Notes under the pieces: model-generated | What the model was told of the DNA's origin: nothing | What the model saw: the letters and a program-made list of their open reading frames with translations, nothing else | The model's database searches: none | Translations under genes and position numbers: made by a program | Assembly: GCA_022785155.1 (NCBI GenBank) | Contig: JALFRH010000194.1 | Location: 1 to 6,880, forward strand | Reading direction: 5' to 3' | Length of the DNA stretch: 6,880 nucleotides | From: Spirochaetales bacterium | GTDB lineage: Bacteria > Spirochaetota > Spirochaetia > Sphaerochaetales > Sphaerochaetaceae | Shown: one piece after another, positions 1 to 6,135 of the stretch | How positions within the stretch are numbered: position 1 is the stretch's first letter | How the letters are laid out: the number at the start of each line of letters is the position of its first letter

Positions 1-1
1 C

Positions 2-445
2 CCCTATGCCACGACCCATGTAACAAGGCCCTTCGATGCTGGAAAGTACCCGCCTGATGAGCATCCCTTTGAAGGCCTTGCCAGAATGATATATGGGGTG
101 GGGGAAATAAAGAAGACAGTGCCAGACATGATAGTCTATGGCTCAGCTCCAACATATCTAAGGGAATACTCCGATCTATATTGTGCAGGTGCTGTGGAAA
201 GAGGCATGGCGGATGGATTCTTATTCGGAAGAATGGCTTTCGCCGACCCGGATTTTGCCAATGAAATAATAAAGAATGGAAGAATAGATCCCAAGAGGGT
301 GTGCCTTACCTGCGGTAAGTGCGGGGATCTGATAAGGGCGCATAAACCTACAGGTTGTGTAATCAGGGACAACGCCACATTTATGCCTTTTTATAAGGAA
401 TGGCTTGAAGAAAAGAAGAGCCTTCCTTCAAACTTCAGGGGGTGA
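2..445 (+). CDS. Old Yellow Enzyme-type NADH:flavin oxidoreductase with Fe-S cysteine motif (C-terminal part; 5' end outside window)
   Basis: The reading frame is open from base 2 and ends at TGA 443-445, giving the last 147 residues of a protein whose start lies to the left. The visible part matches the C-terminal half of an FMN-binding TIM barrel of the Old Yellow Enzyme family. It has the VTRPFDAG...PPDEHP segment, the late-barrel stretch DGFLFGRMAFADPDF (family motif GRxxxADPD), and then a cysteine cluster C-x2-C-x2-C-x11-C at bases 302-358 (CLTCGKC ... GC). That spacing resembles the [4Fe-4S] ligands of trimethylamine dehydrogenase and 2,4-dienoyl-CoA reductase. Those enzymes carry a further FAD/NAD(P) domain after the cluster, but this one stops 29 residues after the last cysteine. 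Family members reduce activated C=C bonds or act as dehydrogenases; the substrate here cannot be told. It lies 4 nt upstream of the next gene's ATG, so it is part of one operon. The internal ATG at 86 is not the true start, because conserved barrel sequence precedes it. Confidence 0.9.
   Translation, partial: PYATTHVTRPFDAGKYPPDEHPFEGLARMIYGVGEIKKTVPDMIVYGSAPTYLREYSDLYCAGAVERGMADGFLFGRMAFADPDFANEIIKNGRIDPKRVCLTCGKCGDLIRAHKPTGCVIRDNATFMPFYKEWLEEKKSLPSNFRG
437..445 (+). promoter_or_regulatory. Shine-Dalgarno site deciding the SDR start
   Basis: AGGGGGTGA matches the anti-SD complement AGGAGGTGA at 8 of 9 positions. Its GG-rich core ends 7 nt before ATG 450. The site contains the TGA stop of the upstream gene, so the two genes are likely translationally coupled. 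It argues for the start at 450 rather than the in-frame ATG at 405, which would add 15 non-family residues. Confidence 0.8.
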
Positions 446-449
446 TTCT

Positions 450-1220
450 ATGGTTAGAAAAACAGCTCTTGTTACAGGAGCCAGCAGAGGAATAGGGTTT
501 GCCATTGCAAAACGCTTAGGTAAGGACGGCTTTAGAGTCGCTCTTGTTGCAACAGGAGACAAGGAGAAGAACAAAGCCAACTTGGATATTCTTACAAAAG
601 AAGGTATCGACTGGATATATATCCAAGGAAATATCGGTGTAAGTGAAGACAGAATAAGGATAGTCAAAGAGACTATGGAGGCCTTTGGTAGAATAGACGT
701 ACTGGTAAACAACGCAGGCGTTGCGCCGCTGAAGAGGGCCGACCTCTTGGAAATGAGCGAAGAGAGCTTTGACAGAGTCATTGGCATCAACACCAAAGGC
801 AATATGTTTTTGACCCAAGCTGTGGTGAAGGAAATGCTAAAGCAGGAAAAACTCTTTACAAAGAGAGGGACTATCATCAATATCTCTTCCTGCTCTGCAG
901 AAGTAAGCAGCACCAGTCGAGGTGAATACTGCGTATCTAAGGCTGGAGTCAGCATGCTGACCAAACTATACGCCGATCGTTTGGCAGGTGAAGGAATATT
1001 TGTCCATGAAATAAGACCAGGTGTCATAGCAACGGATATGACCAGTGTGGTTACAGCAAAATATGACAAACTTATCCAGGATGGAGTATTCCCTATTGCC
1101 AGATGGGGTCTACCCGATGATATAGCCTCCGCCGTTTCAGCTTTTGCTGACGACCATTTCCTCTACACCACAGGAAATTACATTGATGTAGACGGTGGCT
1201 TCCACATTAAGAGACTGTAA
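450..1220 (+). CDS. SDR-family NAD(P)-dependent oxidoreductase (FabG-like, 256 aa)
   Basis: This is a complete classical short-chain dehydrogenase/reductase of normal length (about 250 aa), which would interconvert an alcohol and a ketone using NAD(P)H. Features seen in order are the cofactor motif TGASRGIG at residues 9-16, the NNAG motif at 87-90, and the catalytic tetrad N114, S147, Y160 and K164 (YxxxK). These are followed by RPGVIATDM near 190-200 and the C-terminal TGNYIDVDGG. Databases often call such proteins 3-ketoacyl-ACP reductase. However, no fatty-acid genes are nearby, and the flanking redox genes point to a specialised catabolic or reductive pathway. Residue 36 is Gly followed by Asp37 after the second beta strand, so the NADH versus NADPH preference is not clear. 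The start at 450 is chosen because of the strong Shine-Dalgarno site and because the family begins a few residues before TGxxxGxG. The stop TAA shares its last base with the next ATG. The substrate is unknown. Confidence 0.93.
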   Translation: MVRKTALVTGASRGIGFAIAKRLGKDGFRVALVATGDKEKNKANLDILTKEGIDWIYIQGNIGVSEDRIRIVKETMEAFGRIDVLVNNAGVAPLKRADLLEMSEESFDRVIGINTKGNMFLTQAVVKEMLKQEKLFTKRGTIINISSCSAEVSSTSRGEYCVSKAGVSMLTKLYADRLAGEGIFVHEIRPGVIATDMTSVVTAKYDKLIQDGVFPIARWGLPDDIASAVSAFADDHFLYTTGNYIDVDGGFHIKRL

Positions 1221-3142
1221 TGAGAGAGTATAATAAGATATCAGAAACAAAAGCATATTCCGTAGAGACACTTATTGTAGGTACAGGTGCCGCAGGCTTC
1301 AACGCTGCAGACCTTCTCTATAAAGGTGGGGCCAGGGATATTGCGATGGTGACAGAAGGAATAAAGGCTGGAACTAGCAGGAACACAGGTTCAGATAAGC
1401 AGACTTATTACAAGCTCTCCCTTTCCGGGTCTGACAAAGACAGTGTTAGGGATCTGGCAGGTGATCTTTTTGGCGGTAGGTGCGTCGATGGTGATATAGC
1501 CTTAGTGGAGGCGTCCTTATCCTCTCCATCCTTCCTCCGTCTTGTGGACTTGGGGGTTCCTTTCCCTACAAATCGGTATGGCGAGTACATAGGATATAAA
1601 ACAGACCATGACCCTCATCGAAGGGCCACATCGGCAGGGCCCTACACTTCACGCTTCATGACGGAGAGACTGGAAGCGGAAGTGGAAAAGGATGGAATTG
1701 AGATTCTTGACGGCCTGCAGCTGGTAAGGATCCTTGTAAAGGACAATGAAGTGAAGGGAGCTGTCTTTATCCATAGAAAGACAGGAGAGACCATGGCCGT
1801 TCTTTGCAGAAACCTTGTTTTGGCTACAGGAGGACCTGCGGGAATATATTCTCTGTCCGTTTATCCTATGAGCCAATTCGGGGCCACAGGAATAGCCTTG
1901 GAAGCAGGGGCCATGGGAAGAAACCTTACAGAGTGGCAGTATGGCCTGGCGTCCCTATGCCCAAGATGGAATGTATCCGGCTCGTACATGCAGGTACTTC
2001 CCAGATTTGTATCTATAGATGAAGAGGGGAAAGAGTATGACTTCCTTTCTGATTATGTGTATTCCAGACCGGAAATGCTCTCAAGAGTATTTCTCAAGGG
2101 ATATCAGTGGCCTTTTGACGTAAGAAAGCTGGAGACTGGGTCCTCCATTGTCGACGTCCTTTGTTATCTGGAGGCTGAGAAGGGAAGGAAGGTCTATCTT
2201 GATTTCATGCATAACCCTGATTTCCTCCCTATTCCTTGGGAGGAACTCTCCAAGGAGGCGAGGGATTATTTGTCGGCATCCGGAGCCACTGGAGACACTC
2301 CTATATCAAGGTTGAAAAAGCTTAATGAACCGGCTTATAGTTTCTATCTCGATAAAGGCGTCGATTTGGAAAAGGAGTATCTGGAGATAGGCCTTTGCGC
2401 CCAGCACAATAACGGGGGCCTCTTGATGAACACTTGGTGGGAATCCAATATAAAGGGCCTCTTTCCTGTGGGGGAGTGTGCAGCTTCCCACGGCGTATAT
2501 CGCCCGGGAGGATCCGCCCTCAATGCAGGACAGTGCGGATCGAGGCGAGCTGTTTCCTGGATTCTTTCCAAGTCTACAGGTGGCTGGGAGCCGGATGCTT
2601 CCGGGCTCTCCTCTTCTGTAAAAGAGATGGAGGAAATAGTCTCTTCTTCCCTTATCGGGGATATCGATGGAGATGAAGTCTACGAAGAGGTCAGAAAGAT
2701 CATGAGCATTTCAGGCTCTGCTCTACGCAATAAAGAGTCTATGAAGAAAGCCCTCAAAACAGTGGATGATCATCTGTCTTCCTTCTCCTCCATATGTGTT
2801 AAGAATCAAGGGAGAATATGGAATCTATTCCAGCTGAGAAACGCCCTTATAACCCAGAAAGTCTATCTCTCTGCAATGATAGATTACCTGGAAAGAGGAG
2901 GTAAAAGCAGAGGCTCTTCCCTCTACTCGGATGAAAATGGCTCAGTCAAGCCGAGGAATCTGGACCAAAGATTTGTCTATACTCTGGAAGACGAGAAGAC
3001 AAATCCCCTTATACAGGAAGTCAGGTATGAGAATGGAAAAGTCTCCTTCTCGTATCGAGAGCCCAGGCCCATTCCTGAAGACGACGACTTCTTTGAGAAT
3101 GTCTGGAGTGAATACAGAAAGAACAAGAATATCTTCCGATGA
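1220..3142 (+). CDS. FAD-dependent oxidoreductase of the fumarate reductase/succinate dehydrogenase flavoprotein fold (640 aa)
   Basis: The N-terminal Rossmann motif GTGAAG (residues 21-26) within ETLIVGTGAAGFNAA binds the ADP part of FAD. The stretch GTSRNTGSDKQ (51-61) sits where FrdA/SdhA/NadB bind the isoalloxazine ring. LVLATGGPAGIY (199-210), QHNNGG (395-400), LFPVGECA (414-421) and YRPGGSALN (427-435) are further family landmarks. The C-terminal helical domain ends in a degenerate form of the family's SRG motif (LERGGKSRG). H396 and R428 align by motif with substrate-binding His/Arg of fumarate reductases. In contrast, the usual HPTG and RGEGG active-site blocks are replaced by the region around CPRWNVSG...QVLPRF (247-263), so the substrate is probably not succinate or fumarate. 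No signal peptide or membrane segment is seen, so it is likely a soluble cytoplasmic protein. The ATG overlaps the upstream TAA by one base, implying translational coupling, and only a weak AAGAGA precedes it. The exact reaction is unknown. Confidence 0.88.
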   Translation: MREYNKISETKAYSVETLIVGTGAAGFNAADLLYKGGARDIAMVTEGIKAGTSRNTGSDKQTYYKLSLSGSDKDSVRDLAGDLFGGRCVDGDIALVEASLSSPSFLRLVDLGVPFPTNRYGEYIGYKTDHDPHRRATSAGPYTSRFMTERLEAEVEKDGIEILDGLQLVRILVKDNEVKGAVFIHRKTGETMAVLCRNLVLATGGPAGIYSLSVYPMSQFGATGIALEAGAMGRNLTEWQYGLASLCPRWNVSGSYMQVLPRFVSIDEEGKEYDFLSDYVYSRPEMLSRVFLKGYQWPFDVRKLETGSSIVDVLCYLEAEKGRKVYLDFMHNPDFLPIPWEELSKEARDYLSASGATGDTPISRLKKLNEPAYSFYLDKGVDLEKEYLEIGLCAQHNNGGLLMNTWWESNIKGLFPVGECAASHGVYRPGGSALNAGQCGSRRAVSWILSKSTGGWEPDASGLSSSVKEMEEIVSSSLIGDIDGDEVYEEVRKIMSISGSALRNKESMKKALKTVDDHLSSFSSICVKNQGRIWNLFQLRNALITQKVYLSAMIDYLERGGKSRGSSLYSDENGSVKPRNLDQRFVYTLEDEKTNPLIQEVRYENGKVSFSYREPRPIPEDDDFFENVWSEYRKNKNIFR

Positions 3143-3143
3143 T

Positions 3144-3200
3144 AATGGGGCTGTTGCACGAAAAACCTTTAAAGAAAGGGTGTGCATCGCCCCATTTTTT
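3144..3200 (+). terminator. Rho-independent terminator of the redox operon, built on the left IS end
   Basis: AATGGGGC (3144-3151) pairs perfectly with GCCCCATT (3189-3196). An inner stem TGCAC (3155-3159)/GTGCA (3182-3186) follows, with a small internal loop between the two stems. A six-T run at 3195-3200 follows the hairpin. It starts 2 nt after the flavoprotein stop codon. The left arm of the hairpin overlaps the left inverted repeat of the IS relic, so the mobile element appears to supply this terminator. Confidence 0.75.
3146..3162 (+). repeat. Left terminal inverted repeat of the IS relic
   Basis: TGGGGCTGTTGCACGAA is the inverse of bases 3698-3714 with a single C/T difference at its position 12. 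It starts 3 nt after the stop codon of the flavoprotein gene. Confidence 0.85.
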
Positions 3201-3206
3201 CATTGA

Positions 3207-3515
3207 GTAAATCCTGATGATTTAAAATACTTATTTTATTGTATTACAAGTAAATACAAAAGTAGAGAAGCTATCTGACCCCCTTCTCTGCCACTCTTTG
3301 CCGTATGGCAAAATCCTCATTTTGGAGCCGCATTATGAACGACACCAGTAAGAATAAGTAAGAGCAAATAAAAAAGGGAAAATGAATAGTAAAGAGAAAA
3401 CGGGACTGCGGAATGGCTCCTCATGGCGCTTGCTTTAAACGTCAAGCATTATGCAAAGAGACGCTACAATTACAATCTGGAGGATCCGGATTGGTATGAG
3501 AAGAAACCCGCCTAA
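3207..3515 (+). pseudogene. Transposase remnant (IS1182-like), N- and C-terminal scraps
   Basis: Two fragments in the same strand direction are readable. The first (3207-3278) contains YLFYCITSKYKSRE, which resembles the N-terminal LLYGYxxGIYSSRKIE block of IS1182/DUF772-type transposases, and ends at TGA 3276-3278. After that stop the same frame reads a QNPHFG stretch that may be the degenerate QRPDF block. The second (3393-3515) contains EWLLMALALNVKHYAKRR, resembling the end of these transposases where a leucine-rich LxALAxNxKK helix closes the protein, and ends at TAA 3513-3515. The catalytic DDE core that should lie between them is missing. It cannot encode an active transposase. The similarity is judged by eye, so the exact family is less certain than the presence of a transposase relic. 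Confidence 0.65.
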
Positions 3516-3563
3516 TAGGGGGCTGAAAGAACAGACATCATCAATGGGAAGTATTTGAATGAA

Positions 3564-3579
3564 AGCCTCCATGGAGGCT
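3564..3579. repeat. Perfect 16-bp palindrome
   Basis: AGCCTCCATGGAGGCT is its own reverse complement. It lies in the non-coding tail of the IS relic. It could be a leftover of the element or a chance palindrome; nothing nearby shows an operator function. Confidence 0.5.
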
Positions 3580-3623
3580 GGATGTGCATTGACATGAATC
3601 CGCTGGAAGTTGACGTCGGACGT

Positions 3624-3666
3624 AAAAAAAACAAGGCGGATGCTCGCTACTACCTTACATCCGCCT
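3624..3666 (-). terminator. Rho-independent terminator of the xylB-galM operon
   Basis: On the minus strand a perfect 9-bp stem AGGCGGATG/CATCCGCCT (bases 3658-3666 and 3634-3642) with a 15-nt loop is followed by TG and then eight T residues (A-tract at 3624-3631 on the plus strand). It lies 63 nt past the galM stop codon, the expected place and orientation for ending this transcript. It lies inside the IS relic boundaries. Confidence 0.85.
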
Positions 3667-3671
3667 GTTTG

Positions 3672-3713
3672 GGGGCATTGCTTATTCTTCAAAATGATTC
3701 GTACAACAGCCCC
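3672..3713. repeat. Sub-terminal hairpin at the right IS end
   Basis: GGGGC (3672-3676) pairs with GCCCC (3709-3713), and TTG (3678-3680) pairs with CAA (3704-3706). This mirrors the hairpin at the left end, where the inverted repeat also pairs with an inner inverse copy. No T-run follows on either strand, so it is unlikely to terminate by itself. Confidence 0.5.
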
Positions 3714-3714
3714 A
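3698..3714 (-). repeat. Right terminal inverted repeat of the IS relic
   Basis: Read on the minus strand this is TGGGGCTGTTGTACGAA, matching the left end at 16 of 17 positions. It lies 15 nt beyond the last base of the galM gene. Confidence 0.85.
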
Positions 3715-3729
3715 CCAAGTAAAAGTCTA

Positions 3730-4653
3730 CTACTTCTTTATGAGTTTATACTCTGTCCAGCTTTCATATGTCTTTCCTTTTCCCACTACAAAACCAGGAA
3801 AATCAGGGCGGTTAGGGAAGTCTGGATAGTATTCAGATTCAAGGCAGAAGCCTGTGTATGGAACAAGTGCCATTCCTTTTTTGCCCTTTTCCTTTCTGTT
3901 GAGGTGACCTGATGTATAGAACTGCACCCCAGGCAGGCTTGTCTTCATTTCCAAAGCATATCCGGAGTTTTCAACTCTGATTGTGGCGCCGTCATCAAGA
4001 ACGAAACAGTGGTCGTAGTCACCTTTACGGCGAGAGCCCAAGACTGTCGGTTTTCTGAAATCGAATTCGGTGCCTTCAACTTTTGTTACACTGGTTGGAA
4101 TAAGGCCATCGTCGACTTCCAGGTAGCTCTCTGCAGGAATGGTGACTACACTGTCCCTTACGTCTCCCTCGCCGTCAAGGTTGAAGAAAGCGTGGTTTGT
4201 AGGGTTTACAGGGCATTCTTTGTCTCCCTGGATTTTGTACTGGAGAGATAGTCTACCATCACTGGAGAGAGAGTATTTGACTTCTACTTTCTGGTCTCCA
4301 GGGAAACCGAAGCCTTCAGGGGAGAAAAGGGAAAGGGTGCAGGAAGACTCTGTCTCCTCCACTATATCCCACTTCTGGAATCCATAGTTTCTGGAACCTG
4401 AGTGAAGGTGGTTCTTTCCATTGTTCTTCTCAAGAATATGGTCTCCATTTTCATCGTGGTATACGGCATTGTTTATTCTATTTGCAAAAGGACCTACTAC
4501 TTGGCCGAAAAATGAGTTTGAATGGATGTTGTCATCAATGTTTTCAAAACCCAGGACAATGTCGTGGCCAGAAACTGAGTAAGAATATAGGATTGCTCCC
4601 TGGTCAAGGATTTCTGATTTGTATTCGCCGTTGACAAGCTTGATTACTTTCAT
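3730..4653 (-). CDS. galM: Aldose 1-epimerase (mutarotase, 307 aa)
   Basis: GalM interconverts the alpha and beta anomers of aldoses such as galactose, glucose or xylose in the cytoplasm, so that kinases or isomerases receive the right anomer. Seen in the sequence are GPFANRI (54-60, with the family's substrate-contacting Arg59), NHLHSG (81-86, His84), NPTNHAFFNL (150-159, catalytic acid His154), DYDHCF (Asp214), LPGVQFYTSG (240-249) and GFCLESEYYPDFPN (268-281, catalytic base Glu272). All the expected active-site residues are present, and the length is only slightly shorter than the roughly 340-residue E. coli enzyme. It is the last gene of the minus-strand operon, 12 nt after xylB, with its own good Shine-Dalgarno site. 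The xylulokinase neighbour suggests a pentose such as xylose as the physiological substrate; this is inference, since the fold alone does not fix the sugar. Confidence 0.95.
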   Translation of the reverse strand: MKVIKLVNGEYKSEILDQGAILYSYSVSGHDIVLGFENIDDNIHSNSFFGQVVGPFANRINNAVYHDENGDHILEKNNGKNHLHSGSRNYGFQKWDIVEETESSCTLSLFSPEGFGFPGDQKVEVKYSLSSDGRLSLQYKIQGDKECPVNPTNHAFFNLDGEGDVRDSVVTIPAESYLEVDDGLIPTSVTKVEGTEFDFRKPTVLGSRRKGDYDHCFVLDDGATIRVENSGYALEMKTSLPGVQFYTSGHLNRKEKGKKGMALVPYTGFCLESEYYPDFPNRPDFPGFVVGKGKTYESWTEYKLIKK

Positions 4654-4658
4654 GTTTT

Positions 4659-4664
4659 CCTTCC
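4659..4664 (-). promoter_or_regulatory. Shine-Dalgarno site of galM
   Basis: GGAAGG on the minus strand lies 5 nt before the galM ATG (4653-4651), in the 12-nt gap after the xylB stop. It supports this start codon. Confidence 0.7.
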
Positions 4665-4665
4665 T

Positions 4666-6135
4666 TTATTTAAAGATTGGCGCTGCTGCGTCACAGTATT
4701 TTTTCCACTTTGAATATGCTTCAATGTATTTTTCATGGTTGGAGGCATTTGGAATTGCCTTCTTCTCTTCATCATACTCCAAATGTTCTTCAACTACATC
4801 CGCTACACTTCTCTTTTCCATAACCGCAAGGGCCTGTAGGGCGGCACCGAAGGCGGCGGCTTCGCTGGATTTGGGGCATCTGGTCTCAACGCCTGTTACG
4901 TCTGCAATCATCTGTCTCCAAAATGGGCTCTTGGAGCCACCCCCTGTGAGAGATATTACGCTGGGTACAAATGACAGCTCTTTGAAGGCATCGAGGCCCA
5001 GGAGGAACTCGAAGCTTACTCCTTCAAGAGCGGACCGGGCTATATTCTCCCTTTTGTAGTTGGTCATATTCATGCCACCGAGAACAGCTTCTCCCTTGGG
5101 GTAGTCAGGTACTCTCTCTCCATTGAAGAATGGAAGAAAAACAAGGCCTTCCGATCCAATGGGAGCCTTTTCGGCTTCTTTCACAAAGTCCTCTACAGAA
5201 AGATCCATCTCCGACCGGAGCACTTCTTCAGCAACTGTGCAGTTCATAGTGCAGAGGAGGGGAAGATAAGTTCCATGGGAGGAAGAGAAGGCCGCCAGTC
5301 TTCCTTTCTCGTCTATAAGAGGACGGTAAGAGGAGGCGAAGAGCGTTCCTGAAGTTCCGAGGCTTATGGTCATTTCTCCATCCTTTACCGCACCTGTTCC
5401 TATGGCGCTCATCATATTGTCTCCGCCCCCAGGAGCCACGACAGCACTTTCATTCAGGCCAAGCAGGGCTGCAACTTCCTTTCTTACAATTCCAATTGGA
5501 GCGAGATCCTGGCTTATTGGAAGCATTTTATGAATAAGGTCCTTCGATATAACGGAGCATATTCCTTCATGCCAAACGCCTTTCCTTATATCCATCAGCC
5601 CCGTGCCGGAGGCATCTCCTCTCTCCATGACTACTTTACCTGTAAGGAAGAAGTTTATATAGTCGTGGGGGAGAAGTACGTATTTCATCTTCTCATATTC
5701 TTCTCTATGATTCTTCTTGAGCCAAAGGATCTTGGATGCAGTGTAGCCTGGAAGAATTGGGTTTCCAACTTCATCCCTTACTTTGTCCCTTCCTCCGAAG
5801 GCGTCCTCTATTTCCCTGCACTCCAAAGAAGTGGATGTATCACACCAGAGTTTTACATTCCAGAGAACAGATCCATCTTCACTGACTGGAACAAAGCCAT
5901 GTTGTTGACCTGAAACAGAGATGGCTGAGATCTTTGTCTTTGTTTCACCGTCTATGTCATCAAAACACTTCTTTACAGCATCAATGTACCACTGGGCCTT
6001 CTGTTCTCTGGAACCGTCCGGGCGGGAAATAAGGTCCAATGGGCAGGAAGCATGAGCAACTTCCTTTTTGTCTATGCTGTCATATACCAATACCTTGATA
6101 GATTGGGTTCCTGCATCAATTCCTGCTACCAGCAT
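4666..6135 (-). CDS. xylB: Xylulokinase, FGGY carbohydrate kinase family (489 aa)
   Basis: The product phosphorylates D-xylulose with ATP to D-xylulose 5-phosphate, feeding the pentose phosphate pathway. The N-terminal phosphate-binding loop GIDAGTQSIK (5-14) opens the first FGGY domain. SGQQHG (75-80, His79 in the family's QMHG position) and LWCDTS (96-101) line the sugar site. PHDYINFFLTG and DASGTGLMDIR (174-184) are typical of xylulokinases. APGGGDN places the catalytic base at Asp239. SLGTSGTL (258-265) and the C-terminal LTGGGSKSPFWRQ form the ATP-binding part. The length matches the usual 480-500 residues, and no key residue is missing. The start ATG lies inside the end of the upstream regulator gene (10-nt overlap), with GGAG 7 nt before it. 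Another FGGY activity, such as a ribulo- or polyol kinase, is possible, but the motif set and the GalM/LacI context favour xylulokinase. Confidence 0.93.
   Translation of the reverse strand: MLVAGIDAGTQSIKVLVYDSIDKKEVAHASCPLDLISRPDGSREQKAQWYIDAVKKCFDDIDGETKTKISAISVSGQQHGFVPVSEDGSVLWNVKLWCDTSTSLECREIEDAFGGRDKVRDEVGNPILPGYTASKILWLKKNHREEYEKMKYVLLPHDYINFFLTGKVVMERGDASGTGLMDIRKGVWHEGICSVISKDLIHKMLPISQDLAPIGIVRKEVAALLGLNESAVVAPGGGDNMMSAIGTGAVKDGEMTISLGTSGTLFASSYRPLIDEKGRLAAFSSSHGTYLPLLCTMNCTVAEEVLRSEMDLSVEDFVKEAEKAPIGSEGLVFLPFFNGERVPDYPKGEAVLGGMNMTNYKRENIARSALEGVSFEFLLGLDAFKELSFVPSVISLTGGGSKSPFWRQMIADVTGVETRCPKSSEAAAFGAALQALAVMEKRSVADVVEEHLEYDEEKKAIPNASNHEKYIEAYSKWKKYCDAAAPIFK

Larger units (their letters stand above)
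3146..3714 (+). mobile_element. Degenerate IS1182-like insertion sequence relic (569 bp)
   Basis: The element is bounded by TGGGGCTGTTGCACGAA at the left and the inverse of TGGGGCTGTTGTACGAA at the right, with one mismatch in 17 bp. The GGGGCTGTTGCA-type end is typical of IS1182-related elements, from memory of the family. Inside are two plus-strand scraps of transposase-like sequence and no long reading frame. Full elements are about 1.5-1.9 kb, so roughly two thirds has been lost. No target-site duplication is seen: the flanks TAA/ATAA and CCAA do not match. This suggests old decay or a rearranged flank. The element fills almost the whole gap between the two convergent operons. Confidence 0.75.

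Noticed and set aside
405..449. Upstream in-frame ATG extending the SDR by 15 residues
   Set aside because: The extension overlaps the preceding gene by 41 nt, is unlike the SDR family start, and has a poorer ribosome site than AGGGGGTGA before ATG 450.
428..1069. 213-codon open frame on the minus strand opposite the SDR gene
   Set aside because: The SDR on the plus strand has a full set of catalytic motifs. The antisense product shows no recognisable domain and is best explained as a shadow of its codon pattern.
3519..3722. Short plus-strand open frame running through the right half of the IS relic
   Set aside because: It runs across the minus-strand terminator and the inverted repeat, has no ribosome site or start near its beginning, and shows no protein similarity I recognise.
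3143..3729. CRISPR array, tRNA or riboswitch in the intergenic gap
   Set aside because: No regularly spaced direct repeats, no tRNA cloverleaf and no recognised aptamer core are visible. The structure is explained by IS ends and two terminators.
3610..3912. 100-codon plus-strand open frame across the galM 3' end
   Set aside because: It overlaps a clear terminator, inverted repeat and galM coding sequence in antisense, and has no domain signature.
4619..5059. Plus-strand open frame of 146 codons opposite xylB
   Set aside because: It lies entirely antisense to the galM start and the xylB C-terminal region with its conserved FGGY motifs, so it is a shadow frame.
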